NCBI RefSeq assembly: GCF_000733865.1
Contig: NZ_JPOK01000008.1
Span: 1 to 39,211 of the forward strand
DNA: 39,211 nt
Reading direction: 5' to 3'
DNA from: Mycoplasma buteonis
GTDB lineage: Bacteria > Bacillota_I > Bacilli_A > Mycoplasmatales > Metamycoplasmataceae
The position numbers and the translations under genes are program-made. Numbering within the stretch: position 1 is the first letter of the stretch; every line of letters begins with the position of its first letter. Under the pieces are notes generated by a model. The model saw nothing but the letters and a program-made list of their open reading frames with translations. It was not told where the DNA came from and did no database searches. Of the stretch, positions 1 through 10,042 are shown one piece after another.

Positions 1-95
1 ACAACAAGATAGCAGTCAACCAGCACAACAAGATAGCAGTCAACCAGCACAACAAGATAGCAGTCAACCAGCACAACAAGATAGCAGTCAACCAG
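1..95 (+). repeat. 24-bp tandem repeat, about four units, inside the endonuclease I gene
   Basis: The unit starting at 1, 25, 49 and 73 is identical in the first three copies, and the fourth diverges at its last base. In the reading frame of the downstream nuclease each unit encodes the octapeptide QQDSSQPA. The array is cut by the window edge, so the true copy number is unknown. Because the unit is a multiple of three, changes in copy number would alter linker length without breaking the frame. Confidence 0.95.
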
Positions 96-1036
96 GAAGT
101 GCAAAAGACAATATAACGACTCCTAAAGAATCAAAAGTTGTTGCAAACGAAGAAAAAAAATTACCTTTTGAAACAGATTGAAAAATAGGTGATAAATTTA
201 TTTATGATTCATCAAATAACTATTATGAATCACTTGAAGGATTAAGCGGGAATGCTTTATTAACTGCTTTAGTAAAATTACAGTCTTCAAAAACAGAAAC
301 TGGAAATTATGACAAATTAAAAGATTTTTACAAAACAACAAAAGCTTTTAAAGATAATTTTTATGAAAAAGATGGTACTTTATTAGATATTTATTCAGAA
401 AATCCTAACGGAGAAGATCCATATACTTATCCAAATTATATTGGTGAAACTCGTAAGAAATCAGAGTATTTAAATAATAATGTCGAAAATAAAGGTACAA
501 ACCGAGAACATGTTATTCCTCAATCATGATTTAATAAAGTTGACAAAATGAGAAATGATCCATTCCATGTTTGACCTACTGATATAGGAGTTAATGGAAA
601 AAGATCGAATTATCCACATGATAATGTTACTTCAGAAGTAACATTTACAGCTTTAAATGGTGGTAAGCTTGGAAAAAACAGTATTTCACAACAAGTTTTT
701 GAACCGATTGATGCCTTTAAAGGTGACATAGCAAGAGCTTATTTATATTTTGCATTAACTTATGGAAAAGATGATATTAGAAAAACCGCAGAAGCAAAAG
801 AAGTATTTCAAAAAGAATCTCCATATTTAGTAAAACATTTCTTAGATACATATTTATCTTGAAATAAATCTGATTTAGTTGATGAATTTGACGTAGTACG
901 TAATAACGTAACTTCTAATTGAACTAAAAATAAAAGAAGAAATCCATTTATTGATTATCCTAATTTAGTTAATTCGCTTTTTGGTAATGTTCCATTCCAT
1001 AATTTAGGTGTTTTAGTTTTAAAAGAAGCAAAATAA
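1..1036 (+). CDS. Endonuclease I family (EndA/NucM-type) nuclease, 5' end missing
   Basis: The frame runs from base 2 to TAA at 1034-1036 and contains several TGA tryptophans. After a Q/S/P/A-rich repeat linker (bases 2-95) comes a globular nuclease domain. The motif NREHVIPQSW at about 500-529 matches the catalytic Glu-His region of the Vvn/EndA beta-beta-alpha-metal nucleases, and downstream GVNGKRSNYP supplies the conserved Asn and Ser of that fold. The family degrades DNA non-specifically. In mycoplasmas surface or secreted nucleases feed nucleotide scavenging, because these cells cannot make purines and pyrimidines de novo. The N-terminus, where a signal peptide or lipobox would lie, is outside the window, so export is inferred. 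The repeat region looks like a flexible spacer between anchor and enzyme. Confidence 0.85.
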
Positions 1037-1040
1037 AAAA

Positions 1041-1070
1041 CAATATATTAGCAATAATATATTGTTTTTT
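1041..1070 (+). terminator. Rho-independent terminator after the endonuclease gene
   Basis: A perfect 10-bp stem (1041-1050 with 1055-1064) with loop gcaa is followed by six T. A-rich sequence on the other side lets it also act on the converging minus-strand operon that ends at 1069. Confidence 0.85.
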
Positions 1071-1476
1071 AATTGATTGTATTTAGTATTTGATCTATAT
1101 CTTCTTGTGTTAAATCTTTACCTTGCTCAACTTCATTAAGTAATTCTTGATTGCGAGAAATATTTTCTTTTAATGTATTTTTTCGATCTTGAATATTTAA
1201 AAAAGATTGAATAGAAACTGTAAAAGTTACAAAAGCAGTTAAGCAAGCTATTGCAACAAAGTAATCCATAGTTTCTTCAGGAACTTTGTTAAAACGAATT
1301 GATCATAGATTTCAAATCAATGTGGTAGCTGAGATAACAATAGCAAGAAGAGATAAAAAAATAAAAAAACTTTTATCTAAAATATACTTACGTTTAATAA
1401 TTTTTTTAGCAACTGACATTTTAGTTAAACAAGGTATATTTTCTTTTTTATTACCTTTTTTCTTATTTAGAATCAT
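1069..1476 (-). CDS. Small two-TM membrane protein, third gene of the operon
   Basis: 135 aa, ATG at 1476 preceded by a good ribosome site (aaaggag). It starts 14 bp before the end of the upstream gene, so translation is probably coupled. A Lys-rich N-terminus (KKKGNKK) is followed by two hydrophobic segments: around residues 36-55 (FFIFLSLLAIVISATTLI) and just after an in-frame Met codon at 1269 (YFVAIACLTAFVTFTVSI). A charged, helical C-terminus follows. Tryptophans encoded by TGA lie between the segments. It has the same layout as its two neighbours and vaguely resembles SLATT/DUF4231-type two-TM proteins, but I see no diagnostic motif. Function unknown. Confidence 0.7.
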
Positions 1477-1957
1477 AAAAACTATCTCCTTTGATAATTT
1501 CTGTGTGGTATCTTTCAAATTGGATATGAACAAGAGTTCTTTTATATAAGTAGTACTCTTTTTCTTTTTGTGAATGAAAGTTAGAATAATTTCCGAGATT
1601 TGAACGAAAAGCTATTTCTTCAAATTCCAGTTTTTTTAGTTGAACTTTTTTACTTTGAAATTTATTATTAATTAGAAAAAAAGATAAAATTCCTGAAATT
1701 AAACCTACTATTGAATTAATAATTGTGGTGAAAATTACATAAACTCCAGAGCTGTGTAAAAATTGAGCATCCTTGTATGGATTTTCTTCAATGTAGTTAG
1801 TATTAGCACCAGCTAAAAATAAAACAGCTAATAAAGCTATGTAAAAAGCAGCAAAAATAGTAGTGAAATTCAATAAGTAGTATAAAAAACCATATGTTCA
1901 AACTTGTGCTTTTAAACGTTTTTTAACTTTGAGATATTCTGAATATGCTTTTGACAT
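1463..1957 (-). CDS. Small two-TM membrane protein, second gene of the operon (SLATT/DUF4231-like layout)
   Basis: 164 aa. The ATG at 1957 overlaps the upstream stop as TAATG, which decides the start; an internal Met at 1873 is less likely. The N-terminus MSKAYSEYLKVKKRLKAQVW is an amphipathic, basic helix. TM1 lies around residues 29-50 and TM2 around 73-97 (VIFTTIINSIVGLISGILSF). A long charged C-terminal tail then contains repeated Tyr and Lys-Glu residues. A basic helix, two membrane helices and a cytosolic helical tail is the layout of SLATT/DUF4231 proteins, proposed in the literature as membrane effectors linked to nucleotide signalling. No partner sensor gene is visible here, so the assignment is tentative. 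Confidence 0.7.
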
Positions 1958-2424
1958 TACTTAGGTCCTTTCGTAATTTGCTCTGTAATTGCTTTGCTGA
2001 TTAATAATTTTGTTTTATTATTAGCTTTTTGAATAATTTTTTCAGCTAATTCATCAAGCTCTTCATCTTTTATATGACCTGTTAAATACTTTGTTTCAAG
2101 GTATTTAATAGTATTTAGCAACTTAAAATATTCATTTTGCCGAGAGTTATATTTATAAATTGCTAGTGCAATTGTTATGATGAAAGTTGTTAAGATTAAT
2201 ACTACTAAGATAATTAATATTACATAAGTAAAAATATCAACATTGTTACCTTTTTCATTTGATAATTTAATTAAAGTTACTAAAGCATCAATTGCTAAAA
2301 CTATAATTGCTATATTAAAAATAGCGATAAAAACAGAAGTAAAGGTATCTAAAAATTTGTATCTTTTAAAATTTTTTTTATCTTTTTCCAATTTCTTTTC
2401 TAATGCTTTTATTAATTTATTCAT
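1957..2424 (-). CDS. Small two-TM membrane protein, first gene of the operon (SLATT/DUF4231-like layout)
   Basis: 155 aa with no internal TGA. An N-terminal amphipathic helix (KALEKKLEKDKKNFKRYKFL) precedes TM1 at about residues 28-52 and TM2 at about 63-90, followed by a helical cytosolic tail (YLETKYLTGHIKDEELDELA). It is first in a three-gene operon of proteins with the same architecture, and its stop overlaps the next start by one base. No Shine-Dalgarno precedes the ATG. Instead a TATAAT box ends six bases upstream, suggesting a leaderless mRNA. Function unknown. Confidence 0.75.
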   Translation of the reverse strand: MNKLIKALEKKLEKDKKNFKRYKFLDTFTSVFIAIFNIAIIVLAIDALVTLIKLSNEKGNNVDIFTYVILIILVVLILTTFIITIALAIYKYNSRQNEYFKLLNTIKYLETKYLTGHIKDEELDELAEKIIQKANNKTKLLISKAITEQITKGPK

Positions 2425-2436
2425 GGTTTAATTATA
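2425..2436 (-). promoter_or_regulatory. -10 box six bases before the ATG: probable leaderless start
   Basis: On the minus strand TATAAT (2436-2431) is followed by taaacc and then ATG at 2424. With the usual 6-7-base distance from -10 box to start site, transcription would begin at the A of the ATG. The arrangement is nearly identical to TATAAT-taaaac-ATG at 10416-10430. Confidence 0.55.
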
Positions 2437-2499
2437 AAATAAAGATTAGTACATAGTATAATTAATTTAATATTTTATATATTAAAAAGAGGAGTATGA

Positions 2500-3342
2500 A
2501 TGCAAAAATGAGCGATTTTTAGTGATGTAGATGGTACAATTTATCCTTTTCCACATAAAACATTAGCACCTGAAACAATTAACAAAGCAGCAGAAATTAG
2601 TAAAAAAGGAATCGAATTTGTTATTAATACAGGTAATGGTCCTTACCAAAAAATTCAACGTTTAGCTGATGAACTTAGTTCTAGATATATCGTTTGTTCA
2701 AATGGTGCTTTAATTTGAGATAACTTAGAAAAAAAGATTTTACATTTAGAAAAAATAGATTTAAAAGAAGCTAAAAGAGTTTTTGATTTAGCTAAGGAAG
2801 TTGGTGTAGGTCTTTACTATTTTGGAACACATCAATATTATTTACATTTATATACTGATGAATTTAAAGATTTTATTACAAAATTCTGCGAGTATGATGA
2901 ATGAATTTTAGATGGTCGTCTAAATGAAGATATGCATAAGATTGAAATTTATGGAGATTCTGAGAAAATCCAAGAGTTTTATAAAAAATCACAAGAATTA
3001 AAAATCAATTTAAATATTTGTAATCTTAATTCACATATTGAAATTACTAAACCGGGAGTTTCAAAAGGTAGTGGATTAAAATGACTTTGTGATAATGTTT
3101 TTGAAACCAGTGTTGACAACGTTATGGCTATTGGTGATAGTCAAAATGACATTTCAATGTTTCAAGTTGCCGGTTATTCATATGTAATGGAAAATGCTGA
3201 TGATTACACTAAAACATTTGCTAAATATTATACTTCTTGTGTTGATCAACTAGGTTTAGTTGAGGCTATTGATGACTATTTATATCGTAGTGATTTTGAA
3301 CTCAAAAGAATGGTTTCACAACAGTCAAAAGTTAAAAAATAA
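2500..3342 (+). CDS. Cof-type HAD-IIB family phosphatase
   Basis: 280 aa, ATG at 2500 with aaagaggag five bases upstream; an out-of-frame ATG at 2496 is ignored. Motif I is DVDGT at residues 9-13, where the first Asp is the nucleophile and the second the general acid. Motif IV is GDSQND at 212-217, binding Mg2+, with the conserved Lys in the region before it (KPGVSKGSGLKW). A C2-type cap lies between. These enzymes dephosphorylate small phosphorylated metabolites in the cytosol; the substrate cannot be told from sequence. Five TGA tryptophans occur. The gene stands alone, divergent from the membrane-protein operon, with TATAAT at 2457-2462 and its own terminator. Confidence 0.9.
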
Positions 3343-3369
3343 ATATTTTTATTCTAAAATAGTTAATTT

Positions 3370-3401
3370 ATAGAGCTAAAAAACTAGCTCTATTTTTATT
3401 T
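3370..3401 (+). terminator. Rho-independent terminator after the HAD gene
   Basis: A 9-bp stem (3370-3378 with 3385-3393) with loop aaaaac is followed by a T-rich run (ttttatttt). Confidence 0.8.
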
Positions 3402-3456
3402 TCAAAAATAAAATTTGTTAAAATATATAAAGAGTTTTAAAACTCCATTATTGCAT

Positions 3457-3558
3457 TATAAAATAATGAACTATAAGCGCGAATTCACTTGGGTGTGCTC
3501 ATTTTGAGTGCTAGGTGTCAGAAACGCTTATATTGACTAACAAACTAAAGGAAAAATT
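3457..3558 (+). promoter_or_regulatory. Promoter and structured 5' leader of rpsB
   Basis: TATAAA at 3457-3462 places the transcription start near 3469. The leader then forms a domain closed by a perfect 8-bp stem, tataagcg (3472-3479) with cgcttata (3525-3532). Inside is a GC-richer, T/G-rich stretch with a small ctca-ttt-tgag hairpin near 3499. The closing stem lying right after the start site, in front of a ribosomal protein operon, suggests an autoregulatory leader bound by S2 or a related factor. That role is inferred; I do not recognise a named leader family. Confidence 0.5.
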
Positions 3559-4341
3559 ATGACAGAAAACAAAAAAACAGAAACAAGACAACCAATTGTT
3601 TCAAAAAACAAATTATTAGAAGCTGGAGCATACTTCGGACACAAAACACATGCTTGAAATCCAAAAATGAAAGATTTTATTGTTCCTAACAAAAGAAACA
3701 AAGGATCTCACATTATTGATATTTCAAAAACACAAAAATATCTTGAATATGCTTACACACTTGTTAACCAATTAGCATCAAAACATGCGCAATTTATTTT
3801 TGTTGGTACAAAAAAACAAGCAAGAGAAGCAGTTAAAGCTGCTGCTGAAAGAACAAAATCACTTTATGTAACAGAAAGATGATTAGGTGGAACATTAACA
3901 AACAACGAAACAATTATGTCACGTGTTAAGAAAATGGAAGAATTAGAAGCTAAAGCTGCTAAAAATTTCCAAGGTTACACTAAAAAAGAAGCTTTAAACT
4001 TCCAAAAAGAATTAGATAAACTTCACAAAAACCTTGATGGTATTAAAGATATGAAACGTTTACCACAAGTAATGATTGTTGCAGATCCAAACGAAGATGA
4101 AATTGCTGTTAAAGAAGCAAAAAGAAAGAAAATTAAAGTTATTGGTATTTTAGATACAAACTCAGATCCTGATTTCTTAGACTTTGGAATTCCTGCTAAC
4201 GACGATTCAGCAAAATCAATTACATTAATTATGACAGTTTTAGCTGATGCTATTGCTAAAGCTCAAGGTGGACAACAATTATACGCATACCAAGAAGATG
4301 ATAAAGTTGTTTTACCTGAATTCCAAGCTAAAAAAGCTTAA
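3559..4341 (+). CDS. rpsB: 30S ribosomal protein S2
   Basis: 260 aa. It has the S2 hallmarks [15 protein letters not shown] near the N-terminus, [30 protein letters not shown] and [10 protein letters not shown], with the coiled-coil insertion in the middle. S2 joins late in 30S assembly and binds 16S rRNA and S1-type proteins. The start is set by aaagg eight bases upstream. It is co-transcribed with tsf 31 bp downstream, the standard rpsB-tsf order. The C-terminus is short, lacking any long extension. Confidence 0.98.
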
Positions 4342-4372
4342 TAAAAAAATTAAAATACTATAAGGAGGCATT

Positions 4373-5251
4373 ATGGCCGACAACAAAATCGAATTAATTA
4401 AAGAATTACGTGCAAGAACAAATTCTGCACTTGTTGATTGTAAAAAAGCTTTAGAAGCAACAAACTTTGACATTGAAGAAGCTATTCAATGACTTAAAGA
4501 AAATGGAATTGTTAAAGCTGCTAAAAAAGCAGGTAGAATTTCAGCTGAAGGTATGGTTTCTGCATACGGAAATGAAAAAGAAGCAGTTCTTATTGAGATT
4601 AACTCAGAAACTGACTTCGTTGCTAAAAACGAAAAATTCGTTGCACTTGTAAACGAAGTTGCTAAAGCAGTGTTTGAATCAAAAGCTAATACATTAGAAG
4701 AAGCTTTAGAAGTTAAATTATCAGATGGTGAAAATGTTGCTAACTCACTTTTAAACGCTACAGCAGTTATTGGTGAAAATATTTCATTACGTCGTGTTTC
4801 TAGAGTTTCAGCGTCAGCAGAAGAAGTTTTAGGTGTTTATGTACACGCAAACAATCGTGTTGCTGCAGTTGTTAAAGTAAAAGGTTCAAATTCAGAAGCT
4901 GCAAAAAATGTTGCAATGCACGTTTCAGCAATGAACCCTGAATATGTTTTAGTTTCAGACATTCCTGCTGATAAATTAGAAGCTGTTAAAGCTGGATTTG
5001 AAGAACCAAATGGTTTTGCAAATAAACCAGAAAAAATTCAACATGCAATCGTTGAAGGATGATTAAACAAACAACTTTCAGAATTTGTTTTAGAAAAACA
5101 GGCTTTTGTTATGGAAGATAGTTTAACAGTTGCTAAATATTTAGCAAATCACGGCGATGAACTTGTGTCTACAACAAGATACGAAGTTGGAGAAGGAATT
5201 GAAAAAGTTCAATCTGATTTCGCAGCTGAAGTTGCAAGCATGGTAAAATAA
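4373..5251 (+). CDS. tsf: Elongation factor Ts
   Basis: 292 aa, ATG at 4373 preceded by a strong aaggagg. The N-terminal UBA-like domain (KIELIKELRARTNSALVDCK) is followed by the nearly invariant EF-Tu contact motif INSETDFVAKN, and the HVSAMNPEYV region lies in the core. EF-Ts exchanges GDP for GTP on EF-Tu during translation. Trp codons are TGA. It is the second and last gene of the rpsB operon, ending at a strong terminator. Confidence 0.98.
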
Positions 5252-5274
5252 TTATCCAATCAAATAAATTTATT

Positions 5275-5306
5275 AAAAAAGAAAGAAATTTATTTCTTTC
5301 TTTTTT
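5275..5306 (+). terminator. Terminator of the rpsB-tsf operon
   Basis: A long A/T-flanked stem pairs aaaaaagaaagaaat (5275-5289) with atttctttctttttt (5292-5306). It is perfect over 15 bp, with the 3' arm ending in a T run. Confidence 0.85.
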
Positions 5307-5325
5307 AAAATGTTATAAAATATAT

Positions 5326-5407
5326 AACGGAAGGTGATAAAATCATCTTCCCAGTAAAAATAACATCAACTTTAATCCTATATAAGGCCACGTATGTGGC
5401 TTTTTTT
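5326..5407 (+). ncRNA. Candidate ~80-nt small RNA
   Basis: A TATAAA box at 5314-5319 (with tg upstream) follows the tsf terminator. A 10-bp hairpin comes immediately downstream (5329-5338 with 5342-5351, one G-U pair, loop aaa), then a ~32-nt single-stranded linker, then a plus-strand terminator: gccac/gtggc stem (5387-5391 with 5396-5400) and seven T. A second terminator in the same direction 80 bp after the first, with a promoter-like box and no ORF between, indicates an independent short transcript. Its terminator overlaps the last codons of the converging gene. Not SRP RNA: the family loop motif is absent. Confidence 0.5.
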
Positions 5408-8400
5408 ATTTACTTGTTTCTATTAATTTTTCAATGTCATTTTTTAATGTATCACTTAAACTTCATTCATTTAAAACTTTTAAAACATTTTCAACAACTT
5501 CTTTTCCATTATTTCTAATGCCATGTTCAACAATATGTGCTGTTTTATTGTATTCTTCCAGTTCCTTACTATATGTAGCATAGTCAGGTTCTTCGTGCCT
5601 TGTGTATCCGTTAGGATCATGAACAACAACATATTTTAATTTTGGTGGATTTGAATAATCATGATGTATTACATAATCATTTTCTTTAAATGTTTTTAAA
5701 ATAGCAATAGCTCTAAGTATGATATCGTTAGCTTTTATAATTAGCTTAACATATGCTAATTCTTTGATTTTTAATGCCTCAATATCTGCTAATAATTTAT
5801 TTTTTTCTAACGTCATTTCTGATAGAATTTTTTGTTTTTCATTATAAGCTTGTAAAAAGCTGCTGTTTAATTCGGAGACTTTATTTCTTAGCTTTTCATT
5901 TTCGGCTGATAAAGAGGTTATTTGAGTATTATAGTTATTTTGCAATTTGTTAAATTTTAATTTTAATTCATCATATTTTGCATTTGTTAAAGCTAGCTTA
6001 TCGTTTTGTGTATTTTTATTCTCTTTTTCTTTAGTTAGTTCATTATTTAATTTGTTTATTTCTGTATTTAAATTCTCTTTATCATTTTTTAAATTTAAAA
6101 TTGTTTCATTTAACTTATTTTTGTCTTCTTTTAGTTTTTCTATAACAATACTTAGTTTGTTTTCAGTAGAAGCATTATTTGCAAGTGCTATTTTATATTT
6201 TCTTTCAATATCTTCTTTTTCCTTTAGAACTGTGTTGTGATTAGTTTGAAGTAAAATTAACTCATTATTAGCCTTAGTTAACTTTTCAATTAATTCATCT
6301 TTTTCTTTTGAAATTAAAGTAAATTGTTTTTGAATTTTAATTTTATCTTCTTTTTCAGAATTTAAAATATTAGTTATTTTTTCTTTTTCTAGTTTTAAAT
6401 TTTGGATATTAGAATTTAAGCTATTTATTTTTTCTTCTTTACTTTTGAGCTCTTTAATATTTTCTTGAATGTTTGATTTTCATTTTTCTATTTCGTCAGC
6501 TTTTAATTCATTATTTAACTCACTTTTTTCTAATTCTTTTTTCTTTTGTTCAATTTTAGATTTTAAAGTAGAAATTTCGTTTTTTAGTAACTTAATATTT
6601 TCTGTTTTATCATTTAAGTTTTTATTTATTGAATTTATTTGAGTTTCTAAAATTTCTTTATTTGCTTTTAAGTTACGATTTGCTAAATTAATGTTAGCGA
6701 TTTTTTTATTTAAATCATTAATTTTATTTTGATACAAATCAATTTTTTCATTTAATGCTTTATTTTCAATATTATTTTTTTCTAATAATCCTTGAATTTT
6801 TTGAATTTTTACTATGTTTTCATCTATTTCTTTTCTTTTTGTATTAATTGAAAGATTTTTGTCATTAACTAAATCACTAATTTTATTTTTTAAATCTTTA
6901 ATTAATAAATTTTGGTTAAAAGATTCATTTAATATTACTTTCATTGAATAGTTCATATGTTTAATTAAAAGTAATTTTTTAAGTAATTCAGAATTAGTTT
7001 CTGCTAATTTTTTAGCTATATCATTATATTTATTAATCAAAATATTATTTTGTGTTTTTTCATCTTTTAATTGTCTTTTAATTTTTGTTAGTTCATCATT
7101 TAAATAAACTTTTTTGTTTAATAAATTGTTTTTGTTTTCATTTGAAATAACAGTATTATTTTTAAGTATGTCATTAATAAAAGTTAATTGATTATCTATG
7201 TTTTCAGCTTTTATTTCTATATTATTTATTGTAATGTTTTTTTCTAAAATAAAATTTTCAGTTTTTTGCAATTCATCAAATTGCTTTTCAAAACTCTTTT
7301 GGTCAGTTTGATAAGCACTAATACTTTGATCCGCAATATTAATTATTTCTCCTATTTTAATAAAACTAATTGTATATATACTATCAAAAACTTTGCTAAT
7401 GTCTAACTCATTGATTTGTTTGTTAGTTTCTCAATTTTTTTGGTTTTCTTTTTGTATATTTAGAATATCATTTTGAATTTTTGATATTTCAGACAGCTGC
7501 TTATCGTTAAATAAATCTGTTTCACTTAGATGTGTTAAATACTGCAATAAGTTTTTTGCTAGTAATTCCAACTTATTTGCATATGCATACATATAAGTTT
7601 TATAAATCATTTGTTTTATTTGCAGGTTTATGTTACCATCATTAATAATGCTATTTAAGTAGATAGAATCATTTTTAATTAGCTCATATAAATTTTTATT
7701 TTGGTTTTGATAGCTAGAAAGCAACTGTAATGAATTTATGAGCATTTCTTTTGCATACTTATAAAAATCAATTTTAGTGTTAATTAAATTAGCTTTTGTT
7801 TTAACTGATTCTAAATATAAATCCAATGAACTATTTAACTTTTTAGAACCAATAGTATTTTTATTAAAAAAATCATTAGCTAAATTTATTAAAGAACTTA
7901 TATCTTGCATGTGCTCAATATTAAGTTTGTCTAAATTGGAATTGAATTCTACATTATAATTTTTAAAATTACTTAATTCATTAATTAGGTTCTCAGCAAC
8001 AGTAGAATTCGAACTTTGATTAATGAAATCGCTGTTTAGGTTTATTTCAATGTTTTCAATACTTTTATTTATTGTATTTGAAAAAGTTATTAACTGAGTT
8101 TTATAATCTTGAAATTTGTTTAAAAAATCACTTATATCATTTGAATTTAAAGAAACATTGTTTTCTTTATATTGATTAAATAATTTAAGCGAATTTTTAT
8201 ATTGATCATTTAATGAACTGTATAAATTACTAAAATTAAGTTTTAAAGGAGTGAATAAATTAATAATTTTTTCTAGCTCAATCCTATTATTTCCTAAATT
8301 ATCAATTTCTGTGTTAATTTTTATCAAAAGTTCATTTTGGTTTTTATTAGATTCTTTTCATTCCTTCAGTTTTTCTTCCATCTTAGTATTTTCATTTTTA

Positions 8401-8588
8401 AAATTAGTATCAAATTTTTTAAGATTGTTTACTATTTTCTCTTTATTTTTTAGTAAAGGTTCATAAATATAAACTGTATTAGTTGATACTTTTGTTAATT
8501 GAGTAACTAAAATAGGTGTTGAAATTAATGCTAATGCTCCTAATCCTATACCTAAGTATAAAGCTTTATGATTTTTGTGTATTTGCAT
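5406..8588 (-). CDS. 1060-aa membrane-anchored coiled-coil protein
   Basis: Read with TGA = Trp, the frame is open from ATG 8588 (gaaaggag just upstream) to TAA at 5408-5406. A Met 15 bp upstream lies in the ribosome site and is rejected. Residues 8-30 are one hydrophobic segment (YLGIGLGALALISTPILVTQ), best read as a membrane anchor or uncleaved signal with the rest outside. Residues ~90-370 are Asn/Leu/Ile-rich helices. From ~390 to ~950 is almost continuous Lys/Glu/Asn/Leu heptad sequence typical of a long coiled coil. The last ~110 residues turn globular, with PPKLKYVVVHDPNGYTRHE. Large rods of this type in mycoplasmas act in adhesion, gliding or cell-shape scaffolds, but I cannot assign one. 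Confidence 0.75.
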
Positions 8589-8646
8589 TTTTTCTCCTTT
8601 CAATTAGTATTTAAATTTTTCTTGATTGAAAACCAAAAATGAACAA

Positions 8647-8674
8647 TAAAAAAAGCAAAGTATAATACTTTGCT
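8647..8674 (-). terminator. Terminator of the 451-aa protein gene (minus strand)
   Basis: On the minus strand the stem agcaaagt/actttgct (8674-8667 with 8661-8654) is followed by seven T. It lies 13 bp past the stop codon at 8687. Confidence 0.8.
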
Positions 8675-8686
8675 TGTGTATAAGAA

Positions 8687-10042
8687 TTAGATAAGACCAA
8701 TAGCAAGAACAATAACTAATGTTGCAAGTACTGCGTAAGCAAATGCAAGCAAGAAGACGAATAATGCTTTAATTCAGAAGTCAACTTCTTCTTTTTCTTC
8801 AACTACAACAGTTTCGTTTTGTACTGATTCGTTTTCAACTGGTCAGTCAAATACTAATAATTTTGTTGTGTTATTTGCTTTTTCAAAAATTGCATAATGG
8901 TAATCTTTTTCAGGAACAAATCCAACATGTTTGTTTTCTAATAAAACATATGAAGAAACTTGAGCTAATTTTAAGTTATCTCCACTTTCTGTTTTAACAT
9001 ACACAGCTGTTGATGGATTGTCTTTAATATCTTTTGAACCAACCAATTTTTTATTAAATGCTTCAAGTGTTCTGTTGTATGAAAATGTTGTTAATTTTAA
9101 TAATTTTTGTGCATCTTCATCTAAAACACCTTTACTTTCAAGGTTTTTAATTTTAGTTGAAACTAAGTTTAAATTATTATTAATTTCTTTGTAGTCTTCT
9201 TGAGATGTAACTGTTTGTTCTGTAAGTTGTTGAACAACTTTTTCCATTTTTTTAGCATATAAAGCTAAACTTTTTGCTTTATTAATATCTGTTAATTCAT
9301 CAAATGAAGTATATTTAACAACATCTGATTTTGCAGGAACTTCAACTTCACGAATTACTTCTTTAACGATTTCTTTTACAACTTCTTTTTCAACTGGTTT
9401 TTCAACTTCTTTAACTTCTTTTTTAGCTTCTGCTTCTTGACGAGCTTTTAAAATTTCGATTTGTCTTTTTAAAAGTTCTTTATCTGAACTTGAATCTTGA
9501 AGTTGTTCCATTAATTTAGCTACTTCATCTTTAAAATCTGAATTTGCTGATGTAAGTAATGCAGATAATTCTAAAATTTTTGCTCTTAATTCTTCAATTT
9601 CTAAGTCTTTTTTAGATTTTTTTCTTTCAATAACAATATCGTCATCTACTGGGAAGTATGTGTGGTGGTCGCTTAAAACCTTGTAATCTAAAACAGCTTC
9701 TAATGCTTTTTTAGCACCTTTTTCATTTCTGTAACCATCTTCTTTAATGTTAAGTTCTTCTAATGTTTCTTCATAATTTAAATTTCCATCAAATTTTTCA
9801 ACATTAAGTTCATATTCCATTTTGTTTGATGTTGCATCTTTTTCAGCAATTAAAAGACCACCTCAAACTTTTTTATCATTTTGGAATCAAGTAGCACAAT
9901 CGTATTCTAATGATAAGAATCAAGTCATAGCATCTTTTCTTGTTTTGAAAACTGCTAAAGCTGAGTCTACTTTTGGGTGTTTTAAAGCTCAAGGATAATT
10001 TTTATCTTTATTAGGCTTGTACAAACATTGTAAACGTTTCAT
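8687..10042 (-). CDS. 451-aa tail-anchored coiled-coil protein
   Basis: ATG at 10042 with aaggag eight bases upstream, stop TAA at 8689-8687. There is no signal peptide. The N-terminal ~75 residues (YPWALKHPKVDSALAVFKTR...) form a small alpha/beta segment rich in Trp, weakly like DUF2188. Residues ~140-220 are a coiled coil, followed by a Val/Lys/Glu repeat stretch (EVKEVEKPVEKEVVKEIV). The C-terminus, reached only by reading through a TGA at 8845-8843, is acidic and then hydrophobic: LFVFLLAFAYAVLATLVIVL to the end. That is a tail anchor, so the body is probably cytosolic. Function unknown. It is transcribed alone and upstream of the 1060-aa coiled-coil gene in the same direction, separated by a terminator. 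Confidence 0.75.

Noticed and set aside
5326-5407. SRP (4.5S) RNA
   Set aside because: ggaagg is present by chance, but the family's asymmetric loop and AGCAG motif are missing.
5947-6240. Plus-strand ORF rich in Phe and Ser
   Set aside because: It is the antisense reading of a Lys/Glu coiled coil, as are 8251-8466, 27496-27783, 28152-28355 and 36947-37207. No ribosome site.
5463-8603. Four separate minus-strand ORFs as four genes
   Set aside because: They share one frame and are interrupted only by TGA, which is Trp here. They form one 1060-aa gene. The same applies to 26190-29282, 29289-30617, 32136-34022 and 35186-36877.
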